A stretch of 42,062 nucleotides of DNA from contig FR884179.1 of NCBI GenBank assembly GCA_000435515.1, forward strand, positions 91,973 through 134,034. Reading direction: 5' to 3'. The stretch comes from Firmicutes bacterium CAG:582 (GTDB lineage Bacteria; Bacillota_I; Bacilli_A; RF39; UBA660). Below are positions 40,445 to 42,062 of the stretch, in pieces. The notes under the pieces are model-generated. The model saw only the letters and a list, made by a program, of their open reading frames with translations. It did no database searches and was not told the DNA's origin. The translations under genes and the position numbers were made by a program. Each line of letters starts with the position of its first letter. Position 1 is the first letter of the stretch.

Positions 40445-42062
40445 CTATCTAAATAATCTCGAAAGAATACCAGTTTTTTCTTTAACAATTTTTGCACCGT
40501 AAGCTGACATTATTGAATCTAAATCATTATCAGTTTTATTTAATGCATAAGGAATTACACATTCTCTGATAAATTCTTCCCCTGACTTTTTGCCATTTTC
40601 TGTTGATATAGTAGCATCAACTGGAATTTTATTTAGTACATCAATTTTATCAAGATAATCTAATAAACTGATTTCTTCACCATTATAAATTAACTTAGTG
40701 TTTAAAAAATTTGATTCACTGACAATAGATTGATATTTTTTAGCTCTCTCATTAAACTCACGTTTTTGTTGTTCAATTTCAGCAGCATTATCCAAAATAG
40801 CGTCTAGTTCTTCATTTGTTAAACTACTAGGTTCACTTTCAGGAGCAATTGTAGAATCAGCTTGAGAAGTTACCGAAGAACTATCATTTTCAATAGATTT
40901 ATTATTTTCTTGTTTTAATTCAGCATCATTAGGCATCATAGAGTTTAAGAAATCATCAATAGCTTTATCAGTAGAATCCATTTCTTTATTCTCGTTTTCA
41001 ACAGCATTTGTTGAATCTTGAGGTTCTTGAACTAAAGCATCAGCATTTGTTTCGTTAAAAGCCACTTTAGGAATTTCAGTTTCATTCGTTAATACACTAG
41101 AATCAACCTCAGGAATTTCAACAGTCGATTCAACTGAATCAACATTCTTTGTTTCTTCAAATGCTACTGTTGGTTTTGGAACTCTTATCACTGTTTCATC
41201 CATTTGAACTACTGGTTCACTTTTTTTGAAACTACCATAATGTTCTAAGTCTAATTTAGAATTTATTAAGTTTTGCTTTAAATTTTCGATTAACATTGCC
41301 TTAGCATCATTTAATGAGAAAGCATCCAATTTTTTATAACGGTCTAAATCATTTTCAGGAACTTGTCCATATGTTGCTAAAGTGTCATCTATTGCTTTAA
41401 TAAGTGCATTATAAACTTCAGTGTATACACTTAAATTTTCATGCGATACTTCCCTAAAACCAACAACATTTCCAATATTTTTTACGAATTTCATAGGTTT
41501 TAATAATATATCAGCATTTTTCAAAACGAATTCATCTAACACTTCTAAAGTTTGTTCCAAATTATCTTTTGAGCATCCAATAATAATAGAATCATTAAAA
41601 CTAACAGAAAAATCAGAATTAATAGATATATAATAAGGAATATTTGCTTTTTTAGCCATATCATAAAACTTTTCAAAAGCAACTATTTCATCATAATTAA
41701 AAGTATTTAACACAAACTCATAATCAATATTATCCTTAGTAACATCATCACTCTTAACTATTACTTGAGTCTTATCATCACTTAATATTGAAGAAGATAT
41801 TTTTTCGCTAATATCAACTTGCAAATTTCTTTTTTCTTCGTCAGACATGGCAAATATATTTATATTATGTTTTTGTAAATAATCTACAACAAGAATTTGA
41901 TTGAAAAAAGTAGAAAAATCATTTTCATCTATTTTAGTGTGATCTTCTTTTTTTCTTGCGGCATACTTAAATCCATTAACACCGGTTAATTCCGTTTTTC
42001 TAAGTCCTGAGTATGTTGAAAGAGCATCAGTAATATATGTATTTAATGCATCACTCTTTCCA
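40445..42062 (-). CDS. Large protein of unknown function, start outside the window
   Basis: The frame is open from its TAG stop at 40445 to the right edge, 538 codons, so the true start lies beyond the window; the ATG at 41848 is internal. The N-terminal visible part (SDALNTYITDALSTYSGLRK) and the region to about 310 are alpha/beta-like. Then comes a long low-complexity stretch rich in E, S, T, D and N (about visible residues 290-415), and a last folded part ending ILSRLFR. No signal or membrane helix is seen. I do not recognise a family. It lies directly upstream of the holin/endolysin pair and could be a structural or tail-associated protein, but nothing in the sequence proves it. Confidence 0.6.
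   Translation of the reverse strand, partial: GKSDALNTYITDALSTYSGLRKTELTGVNGFKYAARKKEDHTKIDENDFSTFFNQILVVDYLQKHNINIFAMSDEEKRNLQVDISEKISSSILSDDKTQVIVKSDDVTKDNIDYEFVLNTFNYDEIVAFEKFYDMAKKANIPYYISINSDFSVSFNDSIIIGCSKDNLEQTLEVLDEFVLKNADILLKPMKFVKNIGNVVGFREVSHENLSVYTEVYNALIKAIDDTLATYGQVPENDLDRYKKLDAFSLNDAKAMLIENLKQNLINSKLDLEHYGSFKKSEPVVQMDETVIRVPKPTVAFEETKNVDSVESTVEIPEVDSSVLTNETEIPKVAFNETNADALVQEPQDSTNAVENENKEMDSTDKAIDDFLNSMMPNDAELKQENNKSIENDSSSVTSQADSTIAPESEPSSLTNEELDAILDNAAEIEQQKREFNERAKKYQSIVSESNFLNTKLIYNGEEISLLDYLDKIDVLNKIPVDATISTENGKKSGEEFIRECVIPYALNKTDNDLDSIMSAYGAKIVKEKTGILSRLFR

Noticed and set aside
41421..41848. ATG at 41848 as the start of the last gene
   Set aside because: The frame stays open to the window edge for 71 more codons with protein-like composition, so the gene is partial and starts outside.

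Overview
The window is A+T-rich (roughly three quarters A+T by eye) with short intergenic gaps, clear AGGAGG-type ribosome-binding sites and sigma-A type promoters with 17-base spacers. It carries RecX, UvrB, a CBS/DRTGG-type manganese pyrophosphatase, DacF, SpoVS and a slipin. This fits a low-GC Gram-positive bacterium, most likely an uncultured gut Bacillota lineage close to the Mollicutes (RF39-like); the lineage is an inference from gene content and composition. TGA is a stop: it ends two genes at ATGA overlaps, so the code is not the mycoplasma one. No rRNA, tRNA, CRISPR array or insertion sequence was seen.

Layout. 0-8 kb, minus strand, looks accessory: three GNAT acetyltransferases, a nucleotidyltransferase interrupted by an in-frame TAA, a Bro-N/DinD-like protein overlapping a methyltransferase, a DUF3592-like protein, a lipoprotein behind a structured leader and a 19-codon ORF, an HExxH metallopeptidase-like protein and a GNAT_C-type acyltransferase. 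8-13.3 kb is housekeeping: RlmD-type and RluB-type rRNA modification enzymes, a DacF-type carboxypeptidase, RecX, and CapA on the plus strand. 13.3-18.9 kb is a tightly coupled four-gene surface operon followed by spoVS. It encodes two paralogous membrane-anchored one-domain proteins, a 1068-residue cysteine-rich secreted protein with a thioester-domain-like N-terminus, and a small anchored protein. 18.96-19.33 kb holds an orphan structured RNA of about 370 nt, divergent from a coiled-coil acidic protein gene. 20.4-25.7 kb has an rRNA methyltransferase, a slipin, a zinc alcohol dehydrogenase and a three-gene membrane operon (CorB/CNNM-like, PAP2, SDR). 25.7-26.2 kb holds a second orphan structured RNA of about 500 nt with its own promoter and terminator. 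26.3-35 kb has a 524-residue protein of unknown function, an ABC exporter behind an AraC/GyrI regulator, PpaC, a membrane protein and UvrB. 35-39.4 kb has a HAD phosphatase, a second ABC exporter and a degenerate tandem ThyX-like protein. The right end has a phage-type holin/endolysin pair with the holin ribosome-binding site buried in a 16-bp hairpin, and a large gene that runs off the window.

The items most likely to be new are the two orphan structured RNAs, the thioester-like surface operon, the ThyX-like protein that has lost its catalytic motif, and the holin hairpin. All functional statements are from reading the sequence; no searches or folding programs were run.
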